From contig USJP01000069.1 of assembly GCA_900555105.1 (NCBI GenBank), positions 1 through 7,401 on the forward strand: a stretch of 7,401 nt of DNA, in the 5' to 3' direction. Both the position numbers and the translations under genes were made by a program. Under the pieces are notes generated by a model. It did no database searches. It was not told where the DNA came from and was given only the letters and a program-made list of their open reading frames with translations. Numbering within the stretch: the first letter of the stretch is position 1; the number at the start of each line of letters is the position of its first letter. The DNA is from an uncultured Coriobacteriaceae bacterium (lineage in GTDB: Bacteria > Actinomycetota > Coriobacteriia > Coriobacteriales > UMGS124). Of this stretch, positions 1 to 6,432 are shown in pieces.

Positions 1-20
1 CAAGGATTGGAAGTGCGAAT

Positions 21-52
21 AGTCCTACCAGGCGCTGTTTCTGGCAGGAACT
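21..52. other. Imperfect hairpin at the left edge, downstream of the phospholipase C gene
   Basis: Two arms, AGTCCTACCAG (21-31) and CTGGCAGGAACT (41-52), pair with one bulge and one mismatch around a loop of about 9 bases. It lies past the stop of the minus-strand gene ending at 87, so it could be the 3' end structure of that transcript or of a plus-strand gene arriving from the left. There is no T-run on either side, so I do not call it a terminator. Nothing else in bases 1-86 is recognisable. Confidence 0.25.
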
Positions 53-86
53 CACACGGGGTGCGGGTGACCTCGGTGCCAATCGC

Positions 87-1037
87 TTACAGGGGGTGCG
101 TGGACCCTAAGGGCTCCTCGCGGCCGTCCATGGGCTTGCCATGGTAGTCCAGGCCGCCCGTGAGGAGCGCCATGGGCTCTCCGGCCTCAAAGGCGGGCAG
201 GATGCGCAGGTAGTCCTCGATGCCACGCTCAAAGACCTCAGGGAAGCTCTCGGTGCTGCTCTGAGGTTTGAACGGGTCCTCCCAGGGCAGATGGCCCATG
301 TTCATCGAGGGGTTGTCGGCGCCTTCGTCCACCTTGTGGGCAAGTGAGGCGAGCTGGGAGTGGGGCCTGGCCAGACGCTCGGCACGCGAGATGCTGCGCT
401 GGCGGGTGGAGCCGAAGGGCTCGATCTTCTCGTAGCACAGGCGCATGTCGTCCACGGCGCCCGGGTAGTCAATGGGGCGCACATCGAGCTTGAAGACGGC
501 GCGGGCCGTCTGAGCGAGCAGCGTGCCCGCCACGAGCAGTCCCTCGGGCGAGCCGACCAGCACGGAGGCCGGGGCGAGCTGGGCGCAGTTTACGCCGCGC
601 AGGTGGTCGAGCATGCCACAGTCAAGCTCGCTTTCAATCACGGCGTGCACCTCATGGTATGCGTCGGCGAGCTCGCGGTTGTAGTCGCACAGCTCGTATT
701 CGTGGGCGTACACGAAGGGGTGGGCGTTGCGGTCGAGCACATAGTGGGCGAGCAAGCCCACTACAAAAGCGCGCCCCAGACCTGCCTTGTCCTGCGGCAG
801 ACGCGCGATATCGGCGCGCAGGCGGTCGAAGGCGGCGGAAACGCGCCTGCGGTGCATGTTCGATCCCATGGCGCGTACGGCGTTGCCGCGGGCGCACGTC
901 ACGGCAAAGAAGAACGGGTCGGGGCCCTGGCAGCCCATGAGAAACAGGTCGTGTTCCTCCTCGGTGAGGCATAGCTCACGGCCCGCGCGGTGCAGAACTT
1001 CCTCGCCGAAGAGCTGGTGGGTGATGAGTGCCGGCAT
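87..1037 (-). CDS. Zinc-dependent phospholipase C family protein
   Basis: This 316-residue protein looks like a member of the zinc-dependent phospholipase C / S1-P1 nuclease fold family (Pfam Zn_dep_PLPC type), whose founding members cleave phospholipid headgroups using a trinuclear zinc site. Visible features are the N-terminal PALITH segment (H7), GCQGPDPFF with D40, H62, the helix HYVLDRNAHPF giving H98-x3-D102 and H106, and HEVHAVIESE giving H131-x3-E135, the typical spacing of metal ligands in this family. The tail has the HLPWEDP (249-255) and SFPEVFERG pattern seen in uncharacterised clostridial and actinobacterial relatives. No signal peptide is visible, unlike the secreted Bacillus and Clostridium toxins, so it probably acts in the cytoplasm and its real substrate is uncertain. 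The ATG at 1037 is supported by a GGGAG ribosome binding site about 6 bases upstream. It is divergent from the transporter gene at 1231. Confidence 0.85.
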   Translation of the reverse strand: MPALITHQLFGEEVLHRAGRELCLTEEEHDLFLMGCQGPDPFFFAVTCARGNAVRAMGSNMHRRRVSAAFDRLRADIARLPQDKAGLGRAFVVGLLAHYVLDRNAHPFVYAHEYELCDYNRELADAYHEVHAVIESELDCGMLDHLRGVNCAQLAPASVLVGSPEGLLVAGTLLAQTARAVFKLDVRPIDYPGAVDDMRLCYEKIEPFGSTRQRSISRAERLARPHSQLASLAHKVDEGADNPSMNMGHLPWEDPFKPQSSTESFPEVFERGIEDYLRILPAFEAGEPMALLTGGLDYHGKPMDGREEPLGSTHPL

Positions 1038-1057
1038 GGCATGCTCCCTTCATGTGA

Positions 1058-1073
1058 CCTTGTGTGTACAAGG
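1058..1073. promoter_or_regulatory. Inverted repeat, possible operator in the divergent intergenic region
   Basis: The arms CCTTGT (1058-1063) and ACAAGG (1068-1073) are exact reverse complements separated by 4 bases. The repeat sits about 20 bases upstream of the phospholipase C start, between it and the divergent transporter gene, a common place for a repressor site. It could also fold as a small 5' UTR hairpin in the phospholipase transcript. I could not pick a convincing -35/-10 pair for either gene in 1038-1230. Confidence 0.3.
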
Positions 1074-1149
1074 CTGGCTCTAATGCACAAACTTTGCCCT
1101 CTGTGGGTTTATGTGCGGTGAAAAACGAATACCATGGTGCGTAACGGTA

Positions 1150-1212
1150 CGTGCATGTGTGTCGGGGGCATCCTCGGCACGTCGGAAGGGCGCATCGCCC
1201 TGTTTCGCCCCC
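1150..1212 (+). promoter_or_regulatory. Potentially structured mRNA leader before the UMF1 transporter
   Basis: Three complementary pairs fall in the leader just upstream of the ribosome binding site: CGTGC (1150-1154) with GCACG (1177-1181), AGGGCG (1187-1192) with CGCCCT (1196-1201) around a three-base loop, and GGGGGC (1164-1169) with GCCCCC (1207-1212). The first and third overlap, so they are alternative folds, and the third brings structure to within 3 bases of the ribosome binding site at 1215. No known riboswitch consensus is recognisable. GC-rich DNA forms such pairs easily, so this is tentative. Confidence 0.25.
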
Positions 1213-1214
1213 TT

Positions 1215-1223
1215 GAGAGAGGA
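1215..1223 (+). promoter_or_regulatory. Ribosome binding site fixing the GTG start at 1231
   Basis: The purine run GAGAGAGGA ends 7 bases before GTG at 1231. It decides the start of the transporter: the in-frame ATG at 1111 would add 40 residues of non-family sequence and has no comparable site. Confidence 0.75.
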
Positions 1224-1230
1224 CCTTTCC

Positions 1231-2490
1231 GTGTCCACAAAGCTTACCAGTATTGAACGCAAATGGGTCCTTTACGACGTGGGAAACTCGGTGTTCGTGC
1301 TGCTGTGCACCGCCGTGGTGCCCATCTACCTCAATTCCTTGCTTGAGAGTGCCGGGCGCACTGATGTTGTCACGTCGTTCGGGTATGCCCAGACGATTGC
1401 AAGCCTGGTTGTGGCAGTCCTTATGCCCATCCTGGGTTCCCTGGCCGATTTCGAGGGTAAGAAAATCAAGTTCTTCCTCGGCTTCTTTCTCACAGGCGTC
1501 ATCTGCTGTACCTGCATGGCGCTGCCCCTGAGTTGGTTTGCGTTTCTGGTCGTCTACGTGCTGGCCACGGTGGGCCTCAACTCGTCGATGACGTTTTACG
1601 ATTCCATGCTTGTCGACGTCACGAGTGACGAGCGCATGGATGCGGTCTCCTCCCATGGGTATGCCTGGGGCTACGTGGGCTCCACGGTGCCGTTCATCGG
1701 CTGTCTGGCGCTCATCTTCGGCGGTCCCGCTATCGGCATTCCCACGGCGGTTGCCACGCGCCTGTCGTTTGTCGTCACGGCGTTGTGGTGGGCCGGCTTC
1801 ACGATTCCCCTTCTGCGCAGCTATCGCCAGCGTCATTTCAAGACGTCGGGCGAGACGATGGGTCAGGCTGTGCGCAAGAGCCTGTCGGGGCTTGCGGGCA
1901 CCATGCGCAAGATCACGAAGGACAAGTCCCTCTTCTTCTTCATGCTCGCGTTCTTCTTCTATATCGATGGAGTCCACACCGTCATCGCCATGAGCACGTC
2001 GTACGGCACGAGCCTGGGCATCGACTCCACGCAGCTCGTTCTGGCCTTGCTTGTGACGCAGTTCGTCGCGTTTCCCAGCGCCATCGTCTACGGTTGGCTT
2101 GCGGGCAAGTTTGGCACGAAACGCATGATCATGATTGCCGTGCTTGCCTACACGTGCATCGTGTTCTTTGCGGCGTTCTTCCTCAAGACGGCGTTTGAGT
2201 TCTGGGTGCTGGCGGTGAGCGTGGGTCTTTTCCAGGGTGGCATCCAGGCCCTGTCGCGCAGCTACTTTGGCCGTCTTATCCCCAAGGAGAACTCCAACGA
2301 GTTCTACGGCTTCTTTGACGTGTTCGGCAAGTACGCCAGCGTCATGGGGTCGTTTCTCGTTGCCGTGATTACCCAGGTTACGGGTGACGCATCTTTGGGA
2401 GTGCTTTCCATCGCGGCCTTGCTGCTTGTGGGCTTGATTCTTTTGGTTAAGATGCCCGAGCCCACGTGCCGTGCTCAGGTGGAGGAATAG
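1231..2490 (+). CDS. Atg22-like / UMF1 family major facilitator transporter
   Basis: This 419-residue multi-spanning inner membrane protein belongs to the UMF1 branch of the major facilitator superfamily, related to the yeast vacuolar amino acid effluxer Atg22. Family signatures visible in order are ERKWVLYDVGNSVF (9-22), the motif A-like GSLADFEGKK (69-78), FYDSMLVDVTSDER followed by SSHGYAWGYVGS (122-151), FFYIDGVHTVI (242-252), and GGIQALSRSYFGRLIPKE then EFYGFFDVFGKYASVMG (336-373). Hydrophobic segments are consistent with 12 helices, with a charged central loop at about 197-232. The GTG start at 1231 is chosen for its ribosome binding site and because family similarity begins right after it. 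It is probably co-transcribed with the patatin gene that follows 7 bases after its stop. The substrate of bacterial UMF1 proteins is not established; amino acids or lipid-derived compounds are guesses. Confidence 0.9.
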   Translation: MSTKLTSIERKWVLYDVGNSVFVLLCTAVVPIYLNSLLESAGRTDVVTSFGYAQTIASLVVAVLMPILGSLADFEGKKIKFFLGFFLTGVICCTCMALPLSWFAFLVVYVLATVGLNSSMTFYDSMLVDVTSDERMDAVSSHGYAWGYVGSTVPFIGCLALIFGGPAIGIPTAVATRLSFVVTALWWAGFTIPLLRSYRQRHFKTSGETMGQAVRKSLSGLAGTMRKITKDKSLFFFMLAFFFYIDGVHTVIAMSTSYGTSLGIDSTQLVLALLVTQFVAFPSAIVYGWLAGKFGTKRMIMIAVLAYTCIVFFAAFFLKTAFEFWVLAVSVGLFQGGIQALSRSYFGRLIPKENSNEFYGFFDVFGKYASVMGSFLVAVITQVTGDASLGVLSIAALLLVGLILLVKMPEPTCRAQVEE

Positions 2491-2497
2491 GGGACTT

Positions 2498-3493
2498 GTG
2501 AGAGAGGTAACGAATCAGGCTCATGTGGGCATGGGGCTGCTGCGCGCCAAACGCGATGCCCTGGGCCTGTGGAAGGCGGACGGTTCCGGCCCCTTCTGTG
2601 CGCCCGAGCCGCGCGAAGTGCAAGGTTGTGCGCTGCTCTTCGAGGGTGGCGGTATGCGGGTGAGCTACACGACGGCTGCCGTGGTGACCTTGCTTGAGCA
2701 GGGGATTCGCTTCCCCTTTATGTGCGGGGTTTCGGCTGGCACCTCAAACATCGCCAACTATCTGCACGGCGATCCCTGGCGAGCCCGCGTGAGCTTCACC
2801 GACATTGCGCTTGACCCGCGTTTTGGCGACTGGAAGACGTTTGTGCAAGGCAAAGGCTTCTTCTCGGCGCATTGGCTCTATCAGGAGTCATGCCTGCCGG
2901 CAGGCCCGCTTGTGTACAACTATGGCCGTTACGAACGCTCCAGTGCCGATTTTGCCATCCAGGCATTCGACATCGAATCCGGTGAGTCGGTTGTGTGGGG
3001 TAGGGACGACATCCATTGCCTGAACGACCTGATGGTGCGTGTGCGCGCGAGCAGCACTATTCCCTTCATGATGCCGATGACGCAGGTAGATGGGCATACT
3101 TTTGCTGACGGCGGGCTCGGAGAAGGGGCGGGCCTTGCGCTTCAGACAGCACTCGACGCGGGATATGAGCGTGTGTTCGCGATTCTCACGCGGCCTCGCG
3201 GGTATCGCAAGGGCAAGACGGGCAAGAGCCAGCTGCTGCTCTCGAGTCTCTACGAACGCCGATATCCCAAGCTCGCACAGGCCCTGCGCACGCGCAACGA
3301 GCGCTACAACGCCGAACTAGAGCGCTTGGAGCAGATGGCCCGTGAGGGTCGCGCCTACATCGTCTATGCCGACGGCATGGCCGTTTCCAGCTCTACGTGC
3401 GACGTCGATGCCTTGCGCGCAAGTTACGCCGACGCATATGGGCGCTATCAGACGGAGCTGCCCCGCTGGCTCGATTGGCTGGGGCTGTCCTAG
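2498..3493 (+). CDS. Patatin-like phospholipase, YjjU type
   Basis: This 331-residue predicted serine acyl hydrolase of the patatin family would cleave acyl chains from phospholipids or related esters using a Ser-Asp dyad. The oxyanion glycine loop is EGGGMR (49-54), the nucleophile elbow GVSAG places the catalytic serine at residue 79, and ADGGL supplies the catalytic aspartate at 204. The segment VFAILTRPRGYRK (226-238) and the C-terminal part with YERRYP and a Tyr/Arg-rich helix match the bacterial YjjU-like branch with its extra C-terminal domain. No signal peptide or membrane helix is seen, so it is probably cytoplasmic or peripheral to the membrane. The start is uncertain. GTG at 2498 has GGAGGA 11 bases upstream; GTG at 2471 would overlap the transporter by 20 bases, and GTG at 2525 is also in frame. 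The gene is coupled to the UMF1 transporter and ends just before a strong terminator. Confidence 0.9.
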   Translation: MREVTNQAHVGMGLLRAKRDALGLWKADGSGPFCAPEPREVQGCALLFEGGGMRVSYTTAAVVTLLEQGIRFPFMCGVSAGTSNIANYLHGDPWRARVSFTDIALDPRFGDWKTFVQGKGFFSAHWLYQESCLPAGPLVYNYGRYERSSADFAIQAFDIESGESVVWGRDDIHCLNDLMVRVRASSTIPFMMPMTQVDGHTFADGGLGEGAGLALQTALDAGYERVFAILTRPRGYRKGKTGKSQLLLSSLYERRYPKLAQALRTRNERYNAELERLEQMAREGRAYIVYADGMAVSSSTCDVDALRASYADAYGRYQTELPRWLDWLGLS

Positions 3494-3517
3494 GCCAGCA
3501 TGCGTATATGAGCGACG

Positions 3518-3549
3518 AAAAAGGCCGCCCCAGCTGGGACGGCCTTTTT
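3518..3549. terminator. Bidirectional intrinsic terminator between convergent operons
   Basis: The arms AAAAAGGCCG (3518-3527) and CGGCCTTTTT (3540-3549) are exact complements. Inside them CCCAG (3529-3533) and CTGGG (3534-3538) also pair, leaving a single C/A mismatch and a very tight turn. The A-run and T-run give a U-tract in either direction. It lies 24 bases after the patatin stop and 27 bases after the ATPase stop, so it should end both the plus-strand lipid operon and the minus-strand ABC operon. Confidence 0.92.
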
Positions 3550-3576
3550 GTTTGCTGCGTTGAGGAATCGGAGAGC

Positions 3577-4299
3577 CTAGAGCACCTTGCTCAGGAAGTC
3601 CTGCGTGCGCTTCTCCTTGGGGTTGGAGAAGAGCTCCTGGGGCGTGCCCTGCTCCACGATGTTGCCGCCGTCCATGAACAGCACGCGGCTTGCGACCTCG
3701 CGGGCGAAGCCCATCTCGTGGGTCACGACAATCATCGTCATGTTATCGTCGGCCAGCTCGCGCATAATCTCGAGGACCTCGCCCACCATCTCGGGGTCCA
3801 GGGCGCTCGTGGGCTCGTCGAAGAGCATGACCTTGGGCTTCATCATGAGCGCTCGCGCAATGGCGACGCGCTGTTTCTGGCCGCCGGAGAGCTGCCCGGG
3901 GTAGGCATCGGCCTTGTCGGGCAGGCCAACACGGTTAAGCAGGCGCTTTGCCTCCTCATGTGCCTCTTCCTTGCCCATGAGCTTGAGCTTGGTGGGGGCA
4001 AGCGTCAGGTTGCCCTCGATGGAGAGGTTGTTGAAGAGGTTGAAGTGCTGGAACACCATGCCCATGTGGCGACGCACCTCGTCGATGTTGACGTGGGGTG
4101 CGGTGATGTCTTTGCCCTCGAAGAGAATCTGACCGGAGGTGGGAATCTCAAGCAGGTTGAGGCAGCGTAGGAAAGTGGACTTGCCCGAGCCAGACGGTCC
4201 GATGACGACGACCTTCTCGCCGGGGGCGATGTGCTCGTTCACGTCGTTGAGGACGACGTGGTCTCCATACGCCTTGACCAGGTGATTAACGGTGATCAC
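3577..4299 (-). CDS. Polar amino acid ABC transporter ATPase, GlnQ/HisP type
   Basis: This 240-residue ATPase powers amino acid import as a dimer on the cytoplasmic face of the permease. All nucleotide-binding elements are present: Walker A GPSGSGKS (34-41), Q-loop glutamine in VFQHFNLF (Q84), ABC signature LSGGQKQR (137-144), Walker B VMLFDEP (157-163) with catalytic E162, D-loop SALD (165-168) and switch histidine H194 in [10 protein letters not shown]. Length and motifs match the polar amino acid uptake family closely, with no C-terminal regulatory domain. The start is GTG at 4299, which lies inside the end of the permease gene (14-base overlap) with AAGGAGG 10 bases upstream, so translation is probably coupled. 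The substrate cannot be told from the ATPase. It is the last gene of the operon, with a terminator 27 bases on. Confidence 0.96.
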   Translation of the reverse strand: MITVNHLVKAYGDHVVLNDVNEHIAPGEKVVVIGPSGSGKSTFLRCLNLLEIPTSGQILFEGKDITAPHVNIDEVRRHMGMVFQHFNLFNNLSIEGNLTLAPTKLKLMGKEEAHEEAKRLLNRVGLPDKADAYPGQLSGGQKQRVAIARALMMKPKVMLFDEPTSALDPEMVGEVLEIMRELADDNMTMIVVTHEMGFAREVASRVLFMDGGNIVEQGTPQELFSNPKEKRTQDFLSKVL

Positions 4300-5020
4300 T
4301 TTCGCGCAGCCTCCTTTCGATCCTGTTGAAGATAAAGGTCAGAATCATGACCATGGCCAGGTAAATGACCGCGATTGCAAAGAACGGGACGAGCGCCTGG
4401 AACGTGTTGCCCTGGATGATCATGGCACCCTTTGTGAGGTCCTTGAGGCCGATGACCGTGACGATCGAGGTCTCCTTGAGCAGGGTGATCGTCTCGTTGC
4501 CCAAGGCGGGCAGAATGTTCTTGAACGCCTGGGGGATGATGACCGAGCGCATGGTGGTGCCGTAGGACAGGCCCAGCGAACGGCCTGCCTCCATCTGACC
4601 GGGCTCGATGGACATGATGCCCGAGCGCACGATCTCGGCGATGTAGGCGCCCGAGTTCATGCCGAAGGCGATGACGGCACAGGTGACGAGGTTCGCCTCG
4701 GTCGAGCGTGCCGACGCCCACACGACAAACCACATGATGAGCAGCTGAACCATGGTCGGTGTTCCGCGAATGACGGTGATGTAGACCTTGGCGATGATGT
4801 TGAACAGGCCCAGGATGGGGTTCTTCCTGCGGCCCTGTTGCTGCTGGTCGTGCGCCGATCGAATGATGGCGCAGATGACGCCCAGGATGAGACCGAGCAC
4901 GAATGCCAAGGACCATACCATCAGCGTGATGCGCAGGCCGCTCAAGAAAAACGTGTAGTTGTCCTGGTAGACGAACGTCTGGTACAAGCCCAGCTGAAGG
5001 GTTTCGATGAACTCTTCCAC
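4286..5020 (-). CDS. Polar amino acid ABC transporter permease, HisM/GlnP type
   Basis: This 244-residue inner membrane permease belongs to the His/Glu/Gln/Arg/opine family. Hydrophobic segments at about 27-53, 70-100, 113-131, 178-192 and 205-232 fit the usual five-helix layout. RGTPTMVQ (85-92) is the family hallmark. The cytoplasmic coupling loop is EAGRSLGLS (144-152) followed by [16 protein letters not shown] (161-176), a slight variant of the EAA motif that docks to the ATPase. Only one permease is encoded, so the channel is probably a homodimer. The GTG start at 5020 has GAGGAGG 7 bases upstream. The loop [10 protein letters not shown] (57-66) between the first two helices is unusually glutamine-rich and charged. 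It overlaps the ATPase gene downstream and is separated from its binding-protein gene upstream by an 89-base gap holding a strong hairpin. Confidence 0.95.
   Translation of the reverse strand: MEEFIETLQLGLYQTFVYQDNYTFFLSGLRITLMVWSLAFVLGLILGVICAIIRSAHDQQQQGRRKNPILGLFNIIAKVYITVIRGTPTMVQLLIMWFVVWASARSTEANLVTCAVIAFGMNSGAYIAEIVRSGIMSIEPGQMEAGRSLGLSYGTTMRSVIIPQAFKNILPALGNETITLLKETSIVTVIGLKDLTKGAMIIQGNTFQALVPFFAIAVIYLAMVMILTFIFNRIERRLRESDHR
4310..4316 (-). promoter_or_regulatory. Ribosome binding site for the ATPase GTG start
   Basis: On the minus strand AAGGAGG lies inside the permease coding end, 10 bases before the GTG at 4299. It supports this non-ATG start within the 14-base gene overlap. Confidence 0.7.
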
Positions 5021-5027
5021 GGGCGAA

Positions 5028-5034
5028 CCTCCTC
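5028..5034 (-). promoter_or_regulatory. Ribosome binding site for the permease GTG start
   Basis: On the minus strand GAGGAGG sits 7 bases before GTG at 5020, at ideal spacing. It follows directly after the intergenic hairpin and its T-rich tail, so the permease can be translated independently of the binding protein. Confidence 0.75.
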
Positions 5035-5043
5035 AAAACATAA

Positions 5044-5075
5044 GGGCGGGCGGCCTGATACGAGACCGCCCGCCC
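5044..5075 (-). terminator. GC-rich intercistronic hairpin, probable attenuator or mRNA stabiliser
   Basis: GGGCGGGCGG (5044-5053) and CCGCCCGCCC (5066-5075) form a perfect 10-base-pair stem around a 12-base loop. Read on the minus strand it comes 34 bases after the binding-protein stop and is followed by the moderately T-rich TTATGTTTT. The T-tract is broken, so partial termination is more likely than full. Such hairpins often keep the binding protein more abundant than the membrane parts, either by attenuation or by protecting the upstream mRNA from 3' decay. Confidence 0.65.
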
Positions 5076-5109
5076 CACAGACAAGCGGGTTGAATGATAC
5101 GGTACTTAC

Positions 5110-6207
5110 TTACTTCGCCTGGGACAGGCAGTCCTCGACGGCGGAGAAGATGGCCTTGGAGGTGACGGTGGCGCCGGAGACGGCGTCGACGCCCTCGGTG
5201 CCGTTGGCGGCCACGATGGCCGAAGGCAGCTGGTCGATGGCCTTGGAGCCGATGCCCTCGGTCTCGGAGTTGTCGCCGACGGTCACGGTTGCGATCTTGC
5301 CGTCCTTGACCTCGACGGTCACGGGCACCTTGCCGCCGATGCCCTTGCCCTCGGCGGTGTAGGAGCCGTCCTTGTAGGAGCCGCCCTTGTCCTCGGAGGC
5401 GTCCTTGTCCTCAGAGCCGTCGTTGATGTAGGTGTCGATGACCTTCTTGACGCTGCCGTCGGCGATGAGCTCCTTCAGGGCGCCGTTGATGGCGTCGAGC
5501 AGGGCGGTGTTGTCCTTGTTGACGGCGATGGCGTAGTCCTCCTCGACATATGCGGTGTCGAGGATCTTCAGACCCTTGTTGGCTTCAACGTAGTTCTTGG
5601 CAGGCTCGTTGTCGATGATGACGCAGTCGACCTTGCCGGCCTGGAGGGCCTGGACGGCGGTGGGGCCGCTGGTGTAGGGGATGACGCGGTCCTGGCCGTA
5701 GTCGTCGGCGGCGTAGATGTGACCGGTGGTGTTCTCCTGCACGCCGATAAGGAAGTCGGCGTTGTTGGCCAGGTCGTCGGGGCTGGAGATGGGGGAGTCC
5801 TCGGTCACGATGATGACCTGGACGCCCGAGGCATACGTGTCGGTGAAGCTGACGTTCTTCTTGCGCTCGTCGTTGACCGTGATGCCGGCGAGGCCCATGT
5901 CGATCTTGCCGGTCTGGACGGCGGTGATGATGGCGCCGAAGTCCATGTCCTCGATCTCGAGCTCGAGGCCGAGCTTGTCGGCGATGAGGGCGGCCACGTC
6001 GGCGTCGATGCCGACGATCTTGTCGCCATCATAGTACTCGTAGGGCGGGAAGGTGGCATTGGTGCCCATGATGAGCTTGCCCTGCTCGACGGTCTTGAGC
6101 TCGGCTGCTTTGTCATCAGCGGCAAAGGCGGCGCCGGCGCCGGCGAACATGCCCATTGCGAGGCCGGCTGCGAGGGTGGTGCAGAAGCTGCGGCGTGAGA
6201 CGTTCAT
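5110..6207 (-). CDS. Tat-exported amino acid-binding protein fused to an FMN_bind domain
   Basis: This 365-residue protein has three parts. Residues 1-29 are a twin-arginine signal (SRRSF at 4-8, hydrophobic stretch, AFA cleavage site at 27-29) with no lipobox. Residues about 38-261 are a family 3 solute-binding domain. It has TFPPYEYYDG (52-61), GIDADV (66-71), the ER of NDERKKNVSFTDTY (R115, the usual ligand to the amino acid carboxylate) and VDCVIIDNEPA with D199 (usual ligand to the amino group). A Ser/Asp/Lys-rich linker (262-278) leads to an FMN_bind domain (279-365) with YTAEGKGIGGKVPV, ETEGIGSKAI and DAVSGATVTS. The SGAT threonine (T347) is the expected site for phosphoester-linked FMN added by ApbE. 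Usual relatives are about 250-280 residues and stop before the linker. The ATG at 6207 has TAAGGAG 8 bases upstream. It should deliver a polar amino acid to the downstream permease and ATPase; the role of a flavin is unknown. Confidence 0.9.
   Translation of the reverse strand: MNVSRRSFCTTLAAGLAMGMFAGAGAAFAADDKAAELKTVEQGKLIMGTNATFPPYEYYDGDKIVGIDADVAALIADKLGLELEIEDMDFGAIITAVQTGKIDMGLAGITVNDERKKNVSFTDTYASGVQVIIVTEDSPISSPDDLANNADFLIGVQENTTGHIYAADDYGQDRVIPYTSGPTAVQALQAGKVDCVIIDNEPAKNYVEANKGLKILDTAYVEEDYAIAVNKDNTALLDAINGALKELIADGSVKKVIDTYINDGSEDKDASEDKGGSYKDGSYTAEGKGIGGKVPVTVEVKDGKIATVTVGDNSETEGIGSKAIDQLPSAIVAANGTEGVDAVSGATVTSKAIFSAVEDCLSQAK
5296..5373 (-). repeat. Inverted repeat copy A, start of the FMN_bind domain
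   Basis: These 26 codons (residues 279-304 of the minus-strand binding protein) match the plus-strand copy at 7324-7401 at 71 of 78 bases, with 47 consecutive identical bases at 5315-5361. Both copies encode KDGxYTAEGKGIGGKVPVTV. The two copies face each other in inverted orientation about 2 kb apart. Confidence 0.9.
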
Positions 6208-6215
6208 GGCGATAT

Positions 6216-6222
6216 CTCCTTA
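6216..6222 (-). promoter_or_regulatory. Ribosome binding site of the FMN_bind-fused binding protein
   Basis: On the minus strand TAAGGAG lies 8 bases before the ATG at 6207. It is strong and well spaced, and it confirms that the Tat signal begins at this ATG. Confidence 0.7.
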
Positions 6223-6252
6223 GGTTGACAAATTGCGACGTGCTATGAAGAC

Positions 6253-6282
6253 ACTATATCCCTCGCGCGTTTCCGATATGTA
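6253..6282 (-). promoter_or_regulatory. Candidate promoter for the ABC operon
   Basis: On the minus strand TATAGT (6253-6258) matches the -10 consensus at five of six bases. A weak -35, TACATA (6277-6282), lies 18 bases upstream. This would start transcription near 6246 and leave a leader of about 40 bases. The poor -35 suggests an activator may be needed, or that the call is wrong. Confidence 0.35.
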
Positions 6283-6365
6283 CGAAAAGTGCGCAAACGG
6301 GGGTTTATGCGGACGAAAGCCGAAATTTTTCACTCTAGCGTATTAAACGCCGCCGTTTTGCGTTA

Positions 6366-6380
6366 TGGTGTACTCCACCA
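6366..6380. promoter_or_regulatory. Short inverted repeat, possible operator between the divergent binding-protein genes
   Basis: TGGTG (6366-6370) and CACCA (6376-6380) are exact reverse complements with a 5-base spacer, located about 50-65 bases before the plus-strand start at 6433. A second small repeat, AAACG/CGTTT (6344-6357), lies next to it. The region 6208-6432 is AT-richer than the genes and must hold both divergent promoters, but I found no convincing plus-strand -35/-10 pair. Confidence 0.25.
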
Positions 6381-6432
6381 AACTAAAGTGCTTCGGCGCG
6401 GACACGCTTGAAGCCGTCGAGAGGATGGTCAC

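Noticed and set aside
2..22. Possible last six codons (KDWKCE, stop) of a plus-strand gene entering from the left
   Set aside because: It reads plausibly and is followed by a hairpin, but six codons cannot support a gene call.
1..86. tRNA-like ends (GATTGG at 5-10 and CCAATC at 78-83)
   Set aside because: There is no T-arm consensus, anticodon arm or CCA-type end. The pairing is probably chance.
1111..1230. N-terminal extension of the UMF1 protein from the ATG at 1111
   Set aside because: The 40 extra residues do not resemble the family and lack a good ribosome binding site, while GTG at 1231 has one at ideal spacing.
976..1977. Long minus-strand open frame opposite the UMF1 gene
   Set aside because: It is rich in Arg, His, Glu and Gly with no recognisable domain, and lies antisense to a strongly supported membrane protein. 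It is a GC-driven shadow.
4292..5362. 356-codon plus-strand frame opposite the permease and the end of the binding-protein gene
   Set aside because: It has Asp/His/Gly-rich low-complexity composition and spans two real minus-strand genes and their hairpin.
6225..6230. Perfect TTGACA -35 element on the plus strand
   Set aside because: No -10 hexamer occurs at 15-19 bases spacing, and it overlaps the leader of the opposite gene.
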